Below, in pieces: positions 8,763-18,438 of a DNA stretch of 64,000 bases. Source of the stretch: Paraburkholderia phytofirmans OLGA172 (lineage in GTDB: Bacteria; Pseudomonadota; Gammaproteobacteria; Burkholderiales; Burkholderiaceae); contig NZ_CP014579.1 in assembly GCF_001634365.1 (NCBI RefSeq), positions 2,108,001-2,172,000 of the forward strand, given 5' to 3'. Position 1 is the first letter of the stretch, and each line of letters begins with the position of its first letter. The translations under genes and the position numbers were made by a program. The notes beneath the pieces are model-generated. The model ran no database searches. It was not told where the DNA came from and saw only the letters and a list, made by a program, of their open reading frames with translations.

Positions 8763-9757
8763 CTACTTCAGCGACGTTCGCTCCACTACTGGAACTCTTC
8801 TTCACGCAGCGCCTGATGCAGCAGCGTCAGGCGAGCCCTTACACCATCACCTCCTATCGCGATACCTTTCGGCAACTTCTGAAGTTCGTGCAGCAGCGTT
8901 TGCATAAACCGCCGTCCCGGCTTAACTTCGAAGACATCGATGCGCCTTTGATTGTCGCGTTCCTCGATGAACTCGAGAAGCACCAGGGTGTCAGCGTTCG
9001 CACTCGCAATCTACGCCTCGCGGCAATTCATTCCTTCTTTCACTACGCAGCCCTCGAAACTCCGACTCATTCGGCGCAGATCCAGCGGGTGCTTGCTATC
9101 CCTAGCAAACGCTTCACGCGTACACTGGTCCACTTTTTGACGCGCCCTGAAGTCGACGCCTTGCTAGCCGCGCCTGATCAAGGCACCTGGTCTGGTCGGC
9201 GCGATCACGCCTTTATGTTGGTCGCCGTACAGACCGGCCTTCGCCTGTCCGAGATGACCGGTCTCAAACGTGAGGACCTGATCCTTGGCGCAGGCGCTCA
9301 CGTGCGGGTGATCGGGAAAGGTCGGAGAGAGCGCTGTACACCCATCGCGAGATCCACACGCGCCGTACTGAAAGCGTGGTTGCGAGAACCACAACGTGGT
9401 GATGGCACGGTTCTGTTTCCCAGCGCGCGGGGTGAACGCCTCAGCGTCCATGGTGTGCAGTACCTGCTAAACAAGCACCGCAAGACCGCCTGTGAAGTCT
9501 GCCCGTCGTTGAAGCAAAAGCGGGTCACCGTCCACTGTTTGAGACACACCATGGCCATGGACCTTCTGCAACAAGGCGTTCGTCGCTCGGTCATCGCGTT
9601 GTGGCTCGGGCATGAATCGGTTGCGACAACGGAGATCTATATCGAAGCGACCCTTGCGATGAAAGAACAGGCCCTTGAGAAGGCAACTCCGCGACACGGC
9701 AAGCCTGGACGCTTCAAGCCGACAGACGAGCTTCTCGACTTTCTGAGCAGTCTTTAG
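8759..9757 (+). CDS. ritC: RIT1 RitC tyrosine recombinase
   Basis: 332 residues and apparently intact. N-terminal SAM-like core-binding domain about 1-110. Catalytic set: QTGLRLSEMTGLKREDL with Arg I, VTVHCLRHTMAMDLL, and LWLGHESVATTEIYIEA with His and Tyr. It starts inside the end of ritB (ATGA). The stop lies nine bases before a subterminal inverted repeat (9766-9777). It is the last gene of the element and the only complete RitC in the inner nest. Confidence 0.88.
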   Translation: MTTSATFAPLLELFFTQRLMQQRQASPYTITSYRDTFRQLLKFVQQRLHKPPSRLNFEDIDAPLIVAFLDELEKHQGVSVRTRNLRLAAIHSFFHYAALETPTHSAQIQRVLAIPSKRFTRTLVHFLTRPEVDALLAAPDQGTWSGRRDHAFMLVAVQTGLRLSEMTGLKREDLILGAGAHVRVIGKGRRERCTPIARSTRAVLKAWLREPQRGDGTVLFPSARGERLSVHGVQYLLNKHRKTACEVCPSLKQKRVTVHCLRHTMAMDLLQQGVRRSVIALWLGHESVATTEIYIEATLAMKEQALEKATPRHGKPGRFKPTDELLDFLSSL

Positions 9758-9765
9758 CGGCCTGA

Positions 9766-9866
9766 AATTATGTCGGGTAATAACTTGGGCACGTCTGGCA
9801 CATCTGCTTTCGACACGCACCGTTCGGGTAGATCGTCGAAGTTCAATCGTGCCGCCCGACATAATT
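9766..9866. repeat. RIT1 ritC-side inverted pair
   Basis: AATTATGTCGGG (9766-9777) and CCCGACATAATT (9855-9866) are perfect inverted 12-mers separated by 77 bases. The outer one is part of the terminal repeat. The 77-base spacing equals that at the ritC end of RIT2. Confidence 0.75.
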
Positions 9867-9883
9867 CGGAAGGGCATATAGTG
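9858..9883 (-). repeat. RIT1 right terminal inverted repeat
   Basis: 26 bases, the exact reverse complement of 6451-6476, abutting the broken RIT2 ritC. Confidence 0.85.
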
Positions 9884-10675
9884 CCTCACGGCGTGCGGCG
9901 ACACAGCGCCGAGCTGAAGATCCGTGCCTCGCGCCATTGCATCCCGCGCGGCCAGGTGAAGACGCTGGGCTACGTTCGCTCGGGTCATATGCCGGCCGTC
10001 GCGCGTGGGCAACAGCGGAGCATCCGCGCTGGGTTCGCCGTTCGTGCGCAACCAAGCGCGGACCTCCCGAGCGGTCGTCTTCCACAGTGGCACCGATCGC
10101 TGCTTGCGACCCTTGCCGTGCAGGTGCACGCAAGAACTCTCGCCAAGAACCACGTCACCGACGCGCATGCCAACAATCTCCGACACGCGTGCCCCCGTGT
10201 TGTACAGCATGGCAAGGAGCAGCCGATCGCGCTGGCCAAGCCATGAAGTCGCCGGCACGTCGATGATGGCCAGCATCTGATCACGAGTGAGGTATCCGAG
10301 CATCGGCCGCTCATAGCGTTTCATGGGCACGGCTAGCGCTTGTTCGACCAGGTGCATGCTTGTAACATCGCGCCTCGCGGCGAACCGCAAGAATGACCGG
10401 ATCGCGGCCAGGCGAATGTTACGGCTGCGCACGCAGTTGCCGCGCTCTTGCTCTAGGTGATCGAGAAACTCGGCGATCAGGCGGTGGTTCAGGTCGGCCA
10501 GTTGCAACGTCGTAGGCGGCTTACCCAGGCGTGCCTCGGCAAATGCCAGGAGTAAGGTAAACGAGTCCCGGTAAGACGCGACGGTGCGTGGACTCAGTGC
10601 CCGCTGATTTGTCATGTACTCGGTGAAGAACTCCTGAACGAGGGCGGGAAAGGAAGCGGAGCCAGACTTACGCAT
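9881..10675 (-). pseudogene. ritC: RIT2 ritC, N-terminal part interrupted by RIT1
   Basis: Starts at ATG 10675, overlapping the end of ritB by eight bases. It encodes about 265 genuine RitC residues, including the core-binding domain and Arg I in YNTGARVSEIVGMRV, and ends at SPHAVRH where RIT1 begins. The frame continues through RIT1 sequence to 9467, adding an unrelated tail, so any product lacks the third-box His and the Tyr. The missing part is at 6210-6425. Confidence 0.85.
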
Positions 10676-11627
10676 GGTTAGCCTCCTTGCCCAGAGCGAA
10701 GCGCTCGAACTTGATGCCTACCTGCTCCATGAGCTGTGGCGTACCGGTCAGGTACCAATACGTGTCGGAGATCTTGGCGTGGCCGAGGTAGGTGCACAGC
10801 CAGAAGAGACACTGGTCCATCGTGGTGCCGTCTTCATGCCACCGTTGCATGCGCCTGACGGCGAACGTGTGCCTCATGTCATGGATGCGAGGCATCGGAT
10901 GCCCACCGCGAGGCACCCAGGCCAATTTGCGGCGCAGGAGTCCGAAGGTGTGGTTGACGATCGATTGAGTAAGCGGGGTTCCTGCCTGACTCAGGAAGAA
11001 GGCCATGCCGGCAGTACGTGGCACGGTGCAATCGCGAATGATCTCGTACTCCCGCAAGGCTTGCACCACGCTGGCATGCAAGGGTAAGCGGCGCGACTTC
11101 CGATACTTCGTCTGCCGAATAACAAGCCAGCCGTTGCGCAAGTCGACGTCGTCGGCTTGCAGGTTGCGTGCTTCCGACACCCTCATCCCGGTCGACGCAA
11201 GCAGTCCGAACAACGTCTGATACGTGACGGGTCGCAGGCTGCCGATCGGTGTCAGCTGGCCTGCTGCCTGCAGCAAGGCGCCGATCTCGTACTCGAAATA
11301 GATGTGTGGCGCTAGCCGTTGATGGCCCCGTTCAAACGTGAAAGCATCGGGAACGACCGACTCTGGCTCGAACTGCCGGTAGTACTTCGAAAACGGCCGC
11401 AGGACCTTCAACCGCCGGTGCCACGTCGCTGGGCCGCAGGCCAGCACCCCGTCTTGTGCCCAGTCGAGCTGGAGGTCGAGTGTCAACGGGCCCCGATGGC
11501 CACGGGCATCCGCGTAACGCGCGAATCGTAGCAGTTCGCTGCCGCAACGCATCTTGAAACCGAGTCCGCGGCGCTCATCCAGATACCGTTGCACGGTAGC
11601 GAGGATGGTGGTGTTGTCAATGCTCAT
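10668..11627 (-). CDS. ritB: RIT2 RitB tyrosine recombinase
   Basis: 319 residues from the ATG at 11627, which overlaps the ritA stop (ATGA) and follows GGGGAG. An in-frame upstream start at 11645 is less likely. Catalytic set: ASTGMRVSEARNLQADD, RIHDMRHTFAVRRM, LGHAKISDTYWYLTGT. The gene looks intact, but its partner ritC is broken. Confidence 0.86.
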   Translation of the reverse strand: MSIDNTTILATVQRYLDERRGLGFKMRCGSELLRFARYADARGHRGPLTLDLQLDWAQDGVLACGPATWHRRLKVLRPFSKYYRQFEPESVVPDAFTFERGHQRLAPHIYFEYEIGALLQAAGQLTPIGSLRPVTYQTLFGLLASTGMRVSEARNLQADDVDLRNGWLVIRQTKYRKSRRLPLHASVVQALREYEIIRDCTVPRTAGMAFFLSQAGTPLTQSIVNHTFGLLRRKLAWVPRGGHPMPRIHDMRHTFAVRRMQRWHEDGTTMDQCLFWLCTYLGHAKISDTYWYLTGTPQLMEQVGIKFERFALGKEANHA

Positions 11628-12868
11628 GACGCGCTCCCCGGCCATGGCATGGCAACTTCAGCAAGGCAGGAATTGTTCACCTTCGCGTAGATCATCGTGG
11701 TGTTGAGCTCGCGATGACGCAGGATGTCGGCCACGTCCTTGAGCGTTCCGCCATGATCGAGCAGGCGTTCCGCGAGCGTGTTGCGCAACGCGTGCGCCCG
11801 CACTGGAGGTAGCCCGCAGCGTTGAAAAGCCTCGAGAACGACACGTCGCACCGTTGCCGCCCCGACCGGTTGCTCCACCGGGGCGCGACAGCGCACGAAA
11901 AGGTGACGACCTGCGCATGAAGGCCGCTCATGCTGGAGGTAGGAGGCAATCGCACTTCCTGTGCTGTGCGGCAGCGGCAGTATGTCGACTCGGCGCGACT
12001 TGTTCCGGCACAGCCTCACGGTGCCGCTCTTCCAGTCGATGTCATCGAGGCTCAGGCCAACGACTTCGCTGGATCTCAGACCCAGGTCCACGAGACACCG
12101 GACCATCGCGTAACCGCGCCGCGCCGAAGCAACGCCCGGGCCGAATGCACCGAGCAGTCTGGCCGTCTCGGCCGCCGTAAGCGTTTGTGGTAACGGTGCC
12201 AGTCGCCAGTTCGGCGGGCGAGCGATCGCCGAGATCAAGTGATTCACAGCGTCGCCGTGTGTGGCGCGATACCGGAGGTAGCTGCGCAGCGCGCCGGCCA
12301 ACGTTCCGGCGCTGGCGACACTCCATCGCTGAAGCATCTCGGAGAAGAACTGGCGCAGATGATCTGCAGTAAGCGGTAGCAGATCGGTTCGATCGGCGCT
12401 CACGCGCTGCTCAATGAATGGCCGCAAGGTGCGCAGGCGCAAGGCACGCGTGGTCGGAGCGAGCCCTCTTGCCAGGCGCATATAGTCGTCGTAATGCCGC
12501 AACTCCTCGTCAACGATGTCATTGCGTCCCTCGGTGATCGGGATGTCTTGCTCGTGAAGTAGTGCCCTCAGATGCGCTAGTGCTGCATGATGATGACCCC
12601 GATCACGAGACACCTCTGGCGGACAACAGCACTTGGCGAGATGTCGGTCAAGGAAGAGTTCGGAACGCTCGGCTGACGCGATTGCGCCACCGGGACGTCG
12701 CTGCGCCCAATGCGCAAAGTGGGCCAGGCAGTACGTATAGGAGCGCACAACCTTGCAGGCATAGCGACGCTTCACCAGTCGCTCCCGGAACGGTTGAACG
12801 AGTTCGGCGATGTTGCTGCGGAGCAGCCATGAAGTTGCTGCTGGACGGATTGAAGCGAGTGCATCCAT
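11624..12868 (-). CDS. ritA: RIT2 RitA tyrosine recombinase
   Basis: 414 residues. The ATG at 12868 is chosen over the in-frame start at 12907 because AGGAGG lies just upstream. Catalytic set: VDLGLRSSEVVGLSLDDI with Arg I, VRAHALRNTLAERLL (last His replaced by Asn), and LRHRELNTTMIYAKVN with the Tyr. The promoter presumably lies in 12869-12986, next to the terminal repeat. Confidence 0.86.
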   Translation of the reverse strand: MDALASIRPAATSWLLRSNIAELVQPFRERLVKRRYACKVVRSYTYCLAHFAHWAQRRPGGAIASAERSELFLDRHLAKCCCPPEVSRDRGHHHAALAHLRALLHEQDIPITEGRNDIVDEELRHYDDYMRLARGLAPTTRALRLRTLRPFIEQRVSADRTDLLPLTADHLRQFFSEMLQRWSVASAGTLAGALRSYLRYRATHGDAVNHLISAIARPPNWRLAPLPQTLTAAETARLLGAFGPGVASARRGYAMVRCLVDLGLRSSEVVGLSLDDIDWKSGTVRLCRNKSRRVDILPLPHSTGSAIASYLQHERPSCAGRHLFVRCRAPVEQPVGAATVRRVVLEAFQRCGLPPVRAHALRNTLAERLLDHGGTLKDVADILRHRELNTTMIYAKVNNSCLAEVAMPWPGSAS

Positions 12869-12986
12869 AAAACCTCCTGTGGTTGGATTGCCACTGGAGG
12901 ACACCATTTACGTAATGCGAAGTCCATTGCTGCATCGCCGCCATCGATCGCGCGTTGCACAGGGCTCGGAAACTCCGCTGGAGCCC

Positions 12987-13022
12987 CCACTTCGCATAAG
13001 CCGTCGCTTCGCATAATTCCTC
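12987..13022 (-). repeat. RIT2 terminal inverted repeat, ritA side
   Basis: 36 bases, the exact reverse complement of 6109-6144, ending in the core TTCCTC (13017-13022) where istA resumes. A partial inverted site (TAATGCGAA, 12913-12921) lies further in. Confidence 0.85.
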
Positions 13023-13238
13023 GATGCCCGCATGGACAGCTTCCTGGCGGGCCACGCCGGCGCGTTTGCGGCGTGGTTCGGATTGCCGAGGATCCTCCTC
13101 TACGACAATCTCAGGAGCGCCGTGCTCGAGCGTCAGGGTGATGCGATCCGCTTCAACCCGACGCTTCTGGCGTTCGCCGCTCATCATCGCTTCGAGCCCC
13201 GTCCCGTGGCAGTCGCCAGAGGAAACGAGTATGGCGTG
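13017..13238 (+). pseudogene. istA: IS21-family istA, middle fragment
   Basis: Continues the frame lost at 6087: [17 protein letters not shown], then [13 protein letters not shown] with the second catalytic Asp, up to VARGNEYG. Where the conserved GNEKGRVE region with the catalytic Glu should follow, the sequence changes into the end of RIT3. The remainder of istA and istB is not found in the window. Confidence 0.82.
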
Positions 13239-13244
13239 GTAAAA

Positions 13245-13311
13245 AATATGTGCTGCTCGATAACAAACTGGGCCAAGGCAGCGTCTTTGCGGAAAGCGAA
13301 CAGCACATATT
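13245..13311. repeat. RIT3 ritC-side inverted pair
   Basis: AATATGTGCTG (13245-13255) and CAGCACATATT (13301-13311) are perfect 11-bp inverted repeats 45 bases apart. The inner copy ends seven bases beyond the ritC stop. By analogy with RIT1 and RIT2 the outer copy marks the element's terminus. Confidence 0.65.
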
Positions 13312-13317
13312 ATTCGG

Positions 13318-14313
13318 CTAAAGAGCGCGCAGGAAGGCCATCAGGTCGGGCTGGTCGCGCCACTGCTTTTGTTCTCCCGCACCGCTGTCTACTTCGCATG
13401 CCGCCAGCGCCCGCGCCTTTGTTTCCAGATTGATCTCGGCATAGATGTTGGTCGTCTCCAACGAAACGTGCCCGAGCCAGCCGCGTATCGTATTGATGTC
13501 GACACCGGCCTGAAGTAGTAGCGAGGCGGTCGTATGTCGAATCACATGTGGGTGCACATTCTTGCCGGCAAGTGACGGCGCGCTGGCGGCGGCACGGATA
13601 GCACAGCGCTTGACCAGTGCATGAATGCCGGATCGCGTCATCGTCTGGTGGAATCGGTTGAGGAACACCGGCGCAGTTGCGGCCCTTCCTTCGGTCTGTA
13701 AGCACAACGCATCGAGCGTCGATTTCCAGAGCGGGCAGCGCCGATGTCTGTTCCCCTTGCCGACGATGCTGACCGAGCGCGTGTGCCAGTCAACGTCGCC
13801 AATCTTGAGCTGCGCAGCTTCGCTTGCACGCGCTCCGGAGTTAAACATGAACAGCAGTAACGCATGTTCGCGTTGCCCTTGCGCCGTATTCACGTCGGTG
13901 GCAGCAAGCAGGGCGTCCATTTCCTGCTTGCTAAGATAGCTGATCTCCGGCCGACTGGTTCTCTTGACGGGGATCAGATGAATCTGCGCCCACCAGTCGA
14001 CGTATTCCGGTGCATGTTCGCCGACGAAGCGGGCCAGCGCATGAATGCCGCCGAGCCGCTGATTTCGTGTGCTGACCGTGCAGTGGCGCTGTTCTTCCAT
14101 GTGCGTCAGGAACAGGCGTACCATTTGCGGGGAGAGATCATCCACAGTCAGGCGGTCAATCCGCTTGTCGACCTTGGCGGCCAGATACGGCAGCAACAGC
14201 ATGAGCATGTCGCGGTAGCTCTTCTGGGTATTGATGGCAAGGTTACGTTCGCCTACCAGATGCTCGATCAGGAAGCGCCGGATCCACGGACCCAGCAAGG
14301 ATGAGTTATTCAT
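13318..14313 (-). CDS. ritC: RIT3 RitC tyrosine recombinase
   Basis: 331 residues from the ATG at 14313, which overlaps the ritB stop by eight bases; the frame extends upstream to 14358 but that lies inside ritB. Catalytic set: [15 protein letters not shown] with Arg [32 protein letters not shown]. Intact, but its partner RitA is truncated. Confidence 0.87.
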   Translation of the reverse strand: MNNSSLLGPWIRRFLIEHLVGERNLAINTQKSYRDMLMLLLPYLAAKVDKRIDRLTVDDLSPQMVRLFLTHMEEQRHCTVSTRNQRLGGIHALARFVGEHAPEYVDWWAQIHLIPVKRTSRPEISYLSKQEMDALLAATDVNTAQGQREHALLLFMFNSGARASEAAQLKIGDVDWHTRSVSIVGKGNRHRRCPLWKSTLDALCLQTEGRAATAPVFLNRFHQTMTRSGIHALVKRCAIRAAASAPSLAGKNVHPHVIRHTTASLLLQAGVDINTIRGWLGHVSLETTNIYAEINLETKARALAACEVDSGAGEQKQWRDQPDLMAFLRAL

Positions 14314-15247
14314 GATGCGTCTCCAGGGCGTAGGCTTCAAAGCGCGCGCTCGCTTCACGCAACAACTCGGGCGTCAGGGTAAGGTACCGTTGGGTACCGG
14401 CGAGATCGATGTGCCCGAGATAGGTGGCGAGATGCGGCAACAGTAGCTGCAAATCCGCGCCGCTGCGATACCAGGAAATTAGCCGGTGCACTGCGCCTGC
14501 GTGCCGCAAATCATGCAACCTGGGCTGGCAGGACACACCGCCTTCGCGTTGGATATTTGCCAGGAGGCGCTGTCGCTGAAAGACCCTGCGCACAGCAGTC
14601 TGGCTCAGGGGGCGACCATCGCGGAAACAGAAGAATGGCGCATCTGGTGCCTGCCCAAATTTCTGATTGCGTTGCCGGGCGTAACTTTGCATCGCACCGT
14701 TCAGATCTGCTCCTAGCGGAACCAGCCTCGATTTAAAAAATTTACTCTCGCGGATGTGAAGAACGGCTTCGTCGAGATTGACGTCCTGCATGGTCAGCCG
14801 CAAGGCTTCGCCATGCCGAAGGCAAGCGCCGTACAGAATCAGAATGAGTGCGCGCATAACGTATGCGTCCAGCGGAACGTGTGGACTGCATGCCGCCGAT
14901 GTCAGGTCGAGCAGGCGCTTTAGTTCCTCCTTCGAATAAATATAGGGCGTCAGCGGTGGCGGCAATTTCGGACTATGGCGAGGCAGCGGAGAAGCCGTGA
15001 CATACCCACGCGAAAGGGCGAAACGAAACAGGCAGTCAAGTACCGACCTTCTCTTACCCCAATGGTTGGTCAGCGGTCTATTACCAGTCAGGAAGTCCTG
15101 TACCTGTTCGACCGTGACCGACTCCACATCAATGTTGCCATCCAGCCGGTGGCAGAATGAGGCAAGTGTTTGCGCCTCAAAATTGAAGCGCATGCCCAAA
15201 GCCCGTTTGTGGCTCACGTATTGGGCGACAAGTTCGGAGAGCTTCAT
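14306..15247 (-). CDS. ritB: RIT3 RitB tyrosine recombinase
   Basis: 313 residues; starts in an ATGA overlap with ritA. Catalytic set: YGACLRHGEALRLTMQD with Arg I, RLHDLRHAGAVHRL, LGHIDLAGTQRYLTLT. It is closely similar along its length to the RIT4 RitB, sharing for instance PYIYS and HIRESKF/CIRESKF blocks. Confidence 0.87.
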   Translation of the reverse strand: MKLSELVAQYVSHKRALGMRFNFEAQTLASFCHRLDGNIDVESVTVEQVQDFLTGNRPLTNHWGKRRSVLDCLFRFALSRGYVTASPLPRHSPKLPPPLTPYIYSKEELKRLLDLTSAACSPHVPLDAYVMRALILILYGACLRHGEALRLTMQDVNLDEAVLHIRESKFFKSRLVPLGADLNGAMQSYARQRNQKFGQAPDAPFFCFRDGRPLSQTAVRRVFQRQRLLANIQREGGVSCQPRLHDLRHAGAVHRLISWYRSGADLQLLLPHLATYLGHIDLAGTQRYLTLTPELLREASARFEAYALETHHE

Positions 15248-15941
15248 AGCAGACTCCCCAAATCGATTTCTGCCACCCTCCGCAGTCCGGTGAGGTCAAC
15301 CTTCGCATAGGTTCTCGTCGACGAAGCGCTGCGATGGCCGAGATGGTCCCCGATCTCCTTCAGCGCAAAACCGGCGTCGAGTAAATGCCGGGCGTTGGCG
15401 TGCCTCAGGCAATGTGCGCCACGCCGCGGGATATCGATACCAAGCGTCGCGAGACGCGAGCGGACAATGCCGCTTACGCATCCGGGTGATAGCGGTCGGA
15501 TCGGCGCCTCGACCGACAGAAACAGCTCGCGATGGGCGCTTCGCGGACGCGCTTCCTTCAGGTAGCGCAGAATGGCGTTTCCAACGGTTGCCACCAGCGG
15601 GTATTGCTGAGTGCAACGTTGCTTGGGACGATTGACATGAAGGATCTCGCCGCGCCAGTCTATATCCTCCAGCCGGAGTCGCACCACCTCGCCGCGCCGC
15701 AGTCCGTAGACAACCAGCAGCATGATCATCGCACGGTTGCGCAGATCGATCGTGCTGTCGCCGACAAAACTGGCGACGAATCTTTGCACATCCTCCCAAT
15801 CCGGCCCGAGCGGCAAACCCTCCTCCCTATAAACCACCGGTGCTTCAATGCCGGACGCAACGTTGGTAGCCCACCCTTGTCCTTCTACGTACCGGAAGAA
15901 ATTGCGGAGCGTGCTCGCAAGTGCGTGTAACGAGGCTCTGG
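15244..15941 (-). pseudogene. ritA: RIT3 ritA, N-terminally truncated
   Basis: About 230 codons of a RitA with complete catalytic set (YGLRRGEVVRLRLEDIDW, GAHCLRHANARHLL, LGHRSASSTRTYAKVD). The first ~180 residues present in RIT4 RitA are missing because an IS21 terminus (15942) cuts the gene. The open frame continues to a GTG at 15966 in the IS, which could in principle start a shortened protein. Confidence 0.85.
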
Positions 15942-16044
15942 TGCGTATTTCGGGGAAGCTGGACACGCGTTTCGCGTGAAGGCGGACAGGTGTTTCGCGC
16001 GAAGCTGGACAGTCGGAGCGCAGCGACGCAGGGGTTTTCTGTTT

Positions 16045-16803
16045 TTACTCTGACTGCAGGTTTTCGGTCAAACTAATTTTTCGTTTTCGCATCGATTCGC
16101 CCTTCATGTCGATCCGATACGTGTTGTGAACAAGCCGGTCGAGAATGGCGTCGGCAAGTGTCGGATCACCGAGCGCGCCATGCCAGTTTTCAACAGGAAT
16201 TTGACTCGTCGCGATGGTTGAACGGCGACCGTGGCGGTCATCAAGTATTTCGAGCAGATCGCGCCGGGCGCTATCAGGCATTGGTGCCATCGCGAAGTCA
16301 TCCATCAACAGTACGTCCGTCCTGGCCCACTGCGTGAGCGCTCGCGCGTATCGGCCGCTGCTGTGCGCAATAGCGAGTTCCTCTGTGAGTCGCGGCATCT
16401 TGAGATAGGCCACCGTGTAGCCTAAGCGGCATGCCTGATTGGCAAGCGCACATCCGAGCCATGTCTTACCGAGGCCGGTCGCGCCGATAATCAGCGTGTT
16501 GTGCTTCTCCCGAATCCATTCGCCGGTCAGCAAGCGGCCCATGAGTGCGCGATCGAGCCCGCGCGGGGTGCGGTAGTCGATGTCTTCGGCCACGGCATCG
16601 GGGAACTTCAGCTTGGCGCGCCGAAGGCGCGATGAGGTTTGCCTGGATTCGCGTTCGCTTGCTTCGCGCTCCACAAGCAAGCCCAAGCGCTCTTCGAAAC
16701 CCAGCGCTTCGATATCGGGGTTATTCTGCTGTTGCGCCAAGGCGGCTGCCATGCCGTTCAGCCTCAGCGCGTGAAGCTTGTCGATCGTCGGATGGTTGAG
16801 CAT
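16045..16803 (-). CDS. istB: IS21-family helper ATPase IstB
   Basis: 252 residues, a normal IstB length. AAA+ features: Walker A in IIGATGLGKTWLGCA (about residues 105-115) and Walker B in TDVLLMDDFAMAP. The ATPase selects the target and activates the IstA transposase. It starts nine bases after the istA stop, as expected for this operon. Intact. Confidence 0.92.
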   Translation of the reverse strand: MLNHPTIDKLHALRLNGMAAALAQQQNNPDIEALGFEERLGLLVEREASERESRQTSSRLRRAKLKFPDAVAEDIDYRTPRGLDRALMGRLLTGEWIREKHNTLIIGATGLGKTWLGCALANQACRLGYTVAYLKMPRLTEELAIAHSSGRYARALTQWARTDVLLMDDFAMAPMPDSARRDLLEILDDRHGRRSTIATSQIPVENWHGALGDPTLADAILDRLVHNTYRIDMKGESMRKRKISLTENLQSE

Positions 16804-16812
16804 GCGTCCTCT

Positions 16813-18345
16813 TCAATGGTAGTAGTCGGGGCCGCGCACATTGGGGTGTGTGAGCGGTAAGCTGGCCTGATCCGTTTCTGTCTGAGGCGACTGGTCCAGA
16901 CCGTTCTTAAGCGTCGAGCTAATGAAACGGTAGCTTGGCGCCTTCAGATCGATGGCGCGGCAGCACGCGGCTTCCAGCCGCGCATTGCCGTGGTCTTTGC
17001 CAAGGCGAAGCACGCCCAGGCAGGCTCGATAGGCTTGTTGAGGATGCTGCCGGCCGCCGAGCAAGTGCTGGATCACGGCGGCAGTATGCGGGCCGATACG
17101 CATGGCCCAGTCGTACAGGCGCTGTGATCCCCATCCGCTGACCTCTTGATGATGAGGCGGCATGTGCGCATTAACCGTAGTGTGGTGACCACGTCGAGTG
17201 CTTCGCGCGTGGGCGGCGATACGCGTGCCTCGGTGGAAGATCTCGACTGTCCCGTTCGTATATCGAACGTCGACCTGTTGACGCGCAAAGCGATGCGGTA
17301 CAGAGTAATAGTGAACGTCAATGTCGACGTGGTAATCGGGCCCGACGCGCGCCACCTTCCAGTCAGCATATTGATAGCGCAGCAATGGAAGCGCCTTCAG
17401 CGATGAGCGTTCGAATTCATCGTAGGTGCTGCGGCGCGATCCCGGCAGCTTCTTGAAGGGTTTGTTGTTCAAATCGACCAGGAGTGACGCGATCGCAGAG
17501 TTTGCCTCGGCCAGGCTAAAGAAACGGTGCTTGCGAAGTCGGGCGAGAATGTAGCGTTGGACAAGGAGTACGCCTTGCTCGACCTTGGCTTTATCACGGG
17601 GCTTTTTACTCCGGGCCGGGATGACAGCCAGGGAATAATGCGAGGCCATTTCTCCGTATGTTCGATTGATAATGGGATCGTAAAAGCTCGGCTTGTGCAC
17701 ACCCGATTTAAGGTTGTCGGGCGTGACGATCTCAGGACAACCGCCCATAAATTCGAATGTTCGAATGTGAGAGCCAATCCAGTCAGAACTCTGCTGGGTC
17801 CAGGTCGCTTCCGCATAGTTCGAGGCTCCCAGCACGGCCACGAACAACTCAGCCTCCCGGATTTCGCCCGTATCCGCATTGATGATCGCAACCTTGTCGC
17901 CTGAGTAGTCGACGAACAACTTCTCGCCCGGAGCGTGTGTTTGCCGCAAGGTTAGCGGAAGCGCATTCGCCCATTCGCTGTATCGTGTGCAAAACCAGGT
18001 GTACGCGTAACCGTCGGGGTGCTCGGCCTTGTACTCGTTCCAGAGCAGGTCGAGCGTCACGCCTTTGCGGGCAAGCTCCCGCCTCACGGTCGGCCAGTGC
18101 GGTGCGGGACGTTCTCCTTCCACACGCGGCGGCGGCGGAAACAGGCGTGCCTCGAGCTCATCATCGCTGAGCGTTAGCGGCAGCGGGTAGCGTAAGCCTG
18201 CCCGTTCCAGACGGCGGACATATTGCCCAACGGTTGTGGGCGACGTGCCCAACGCCCGACCGACTTCCCGATGATTAAAGCCGCATTCGAAATGTAGGCG
18301 CAGCGCTTCTCGAATTTTACGCATGGTCAACTTTGGAAATGCCAT
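16813..18345 (-). CDS. istA: IS21-family transposase IstA
   Basis: 510 residues. N-terminal helix-turn-helix (FNHREVGRALGTSPTTVGQY), then the DDE catalytic core: Asp in EKLFVDYSGDKVAI, Asp in IVTPDNLKSGV, Glu in KPRDKAKVEQGV. The C-terminal DNA-binding region is present. It appears intact, so this element may still be functional apart from the IS66 insertion in its right end. It is unrelated in detail to the istA remnant at 5608-6087. Confidence 0.92.
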   Translation of the reverse strand: MAFPKLTMRKIREALRLHFECGFNHREVGRALGTSPTTVGQYVRRLERAGLRYPLPLTLSDDELEARLFPPPPRVEGERPAPHWPTVRRELARKGVTLDLLWNEYKAEHPDGYAYTWFCTRYSEWANALPLTLRQTHAPGEKLFVDYSGDKVAIINADTGEIREAELFVAVLGASNYAEATWTQQSSDWIGSHIRTFEFMGGCPEIVTPDNLKSGVHKPSFYDPIINRTYGEMASHYSLAVIPARSKKPRDKAKVEQGVLLVQRYILARLRKHRFFSLAEANSAIASLLVDLNNKPFKKLPGSRRSTYDEFERSSLKALPLLRYQYADWKVARVGPDYHVDIDVHYYSVPHRFARQQVDVRYTNGTVEIFHRGTRIAAHARSTRRGHHTTVNAHMPPHHQEVSGWGSQRLYDWAMRIGPHTAAVIQHLLGGRQHPQQAYRACLGVLRLGKDHGNARLEAACCRAIDLKAPSYRFISSTLKNGLDQSPQTETDQASLPLTHPNVRGPDYYH

Positions 18346-18438
18346 GTAGACGCCCCGACGAAATCGTCAAGGGTGCCACGGTTGACCTGCGTCGCTACTT
18401 TACGACCTTACTGTCCAGCCTGGCGCGAAATCGCTGTC

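Larger units (their letters stand above)
6451..9883 (+). mobile_element. RIT1: complete recombinase-in-trio element inserted in ritC of RIT2
   Basis: Bounded by 26-bp perfect inverted repeats (6451-6476 and 9858-9883). It contains ritA, ritB and ritC on the plus strand with ATGA overlaps. The insertion splits the RIT2 ritC exactly at its HxxRH motif and lies opposite in orientation to its host. The bases next to the two repeats differ (TGGCGG left, TGCCTC right), so there is no clean target duplication; coupling-sequence behaviour like that of Tn916 is possible. Confidence 0.85.
6088..13016 (-). mobile_element. RIT2: recombinase-in-trio element inserted in istA, itself carrying RIT1
   Basis: Ends are defined by the split istA frame and by 36-bp inverted repeats (6109-6144 and 12987-13022). 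The six-base core TTCCTC lies on both sides (6082-6087 and 13017-13022), consistent with a short duplicated crossover site. Genes run ritA (11624-12868), ritB (10668-11627), ritC (10675 downwards) on the minus strand. ritC is interrupted by RIT1, so only its two halves remain. The arrangement of three adjacent, overlapping tyrosine recombinases bounded by inverted repeats is that described for RIT elements. Confidence 0.85.
13245..15941 (-). mobile_element. RIT3: recombinase-in-trio element, ritA end truncated by an IS21 element
   Basis: Contains ritC (13318-14313), ritB (14306-15247) and the C-terminal part of ritA (15244-15941). The ritC-side end sits in istA near 13240. The ritA-side end has been lost at the IS21 terminus (15942). 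Its RitA and RitB resemble those of RIT4 more than those of RIT1/RIT2. Confidence 0.8.

Noticed and set aside
9467..9880. C-terminal extension of the RIT2 ritC frame
   Set aside because: It is antisense RIT1 sequence read through the junction, not recombinase; only residues before 9881 belong to RitC.
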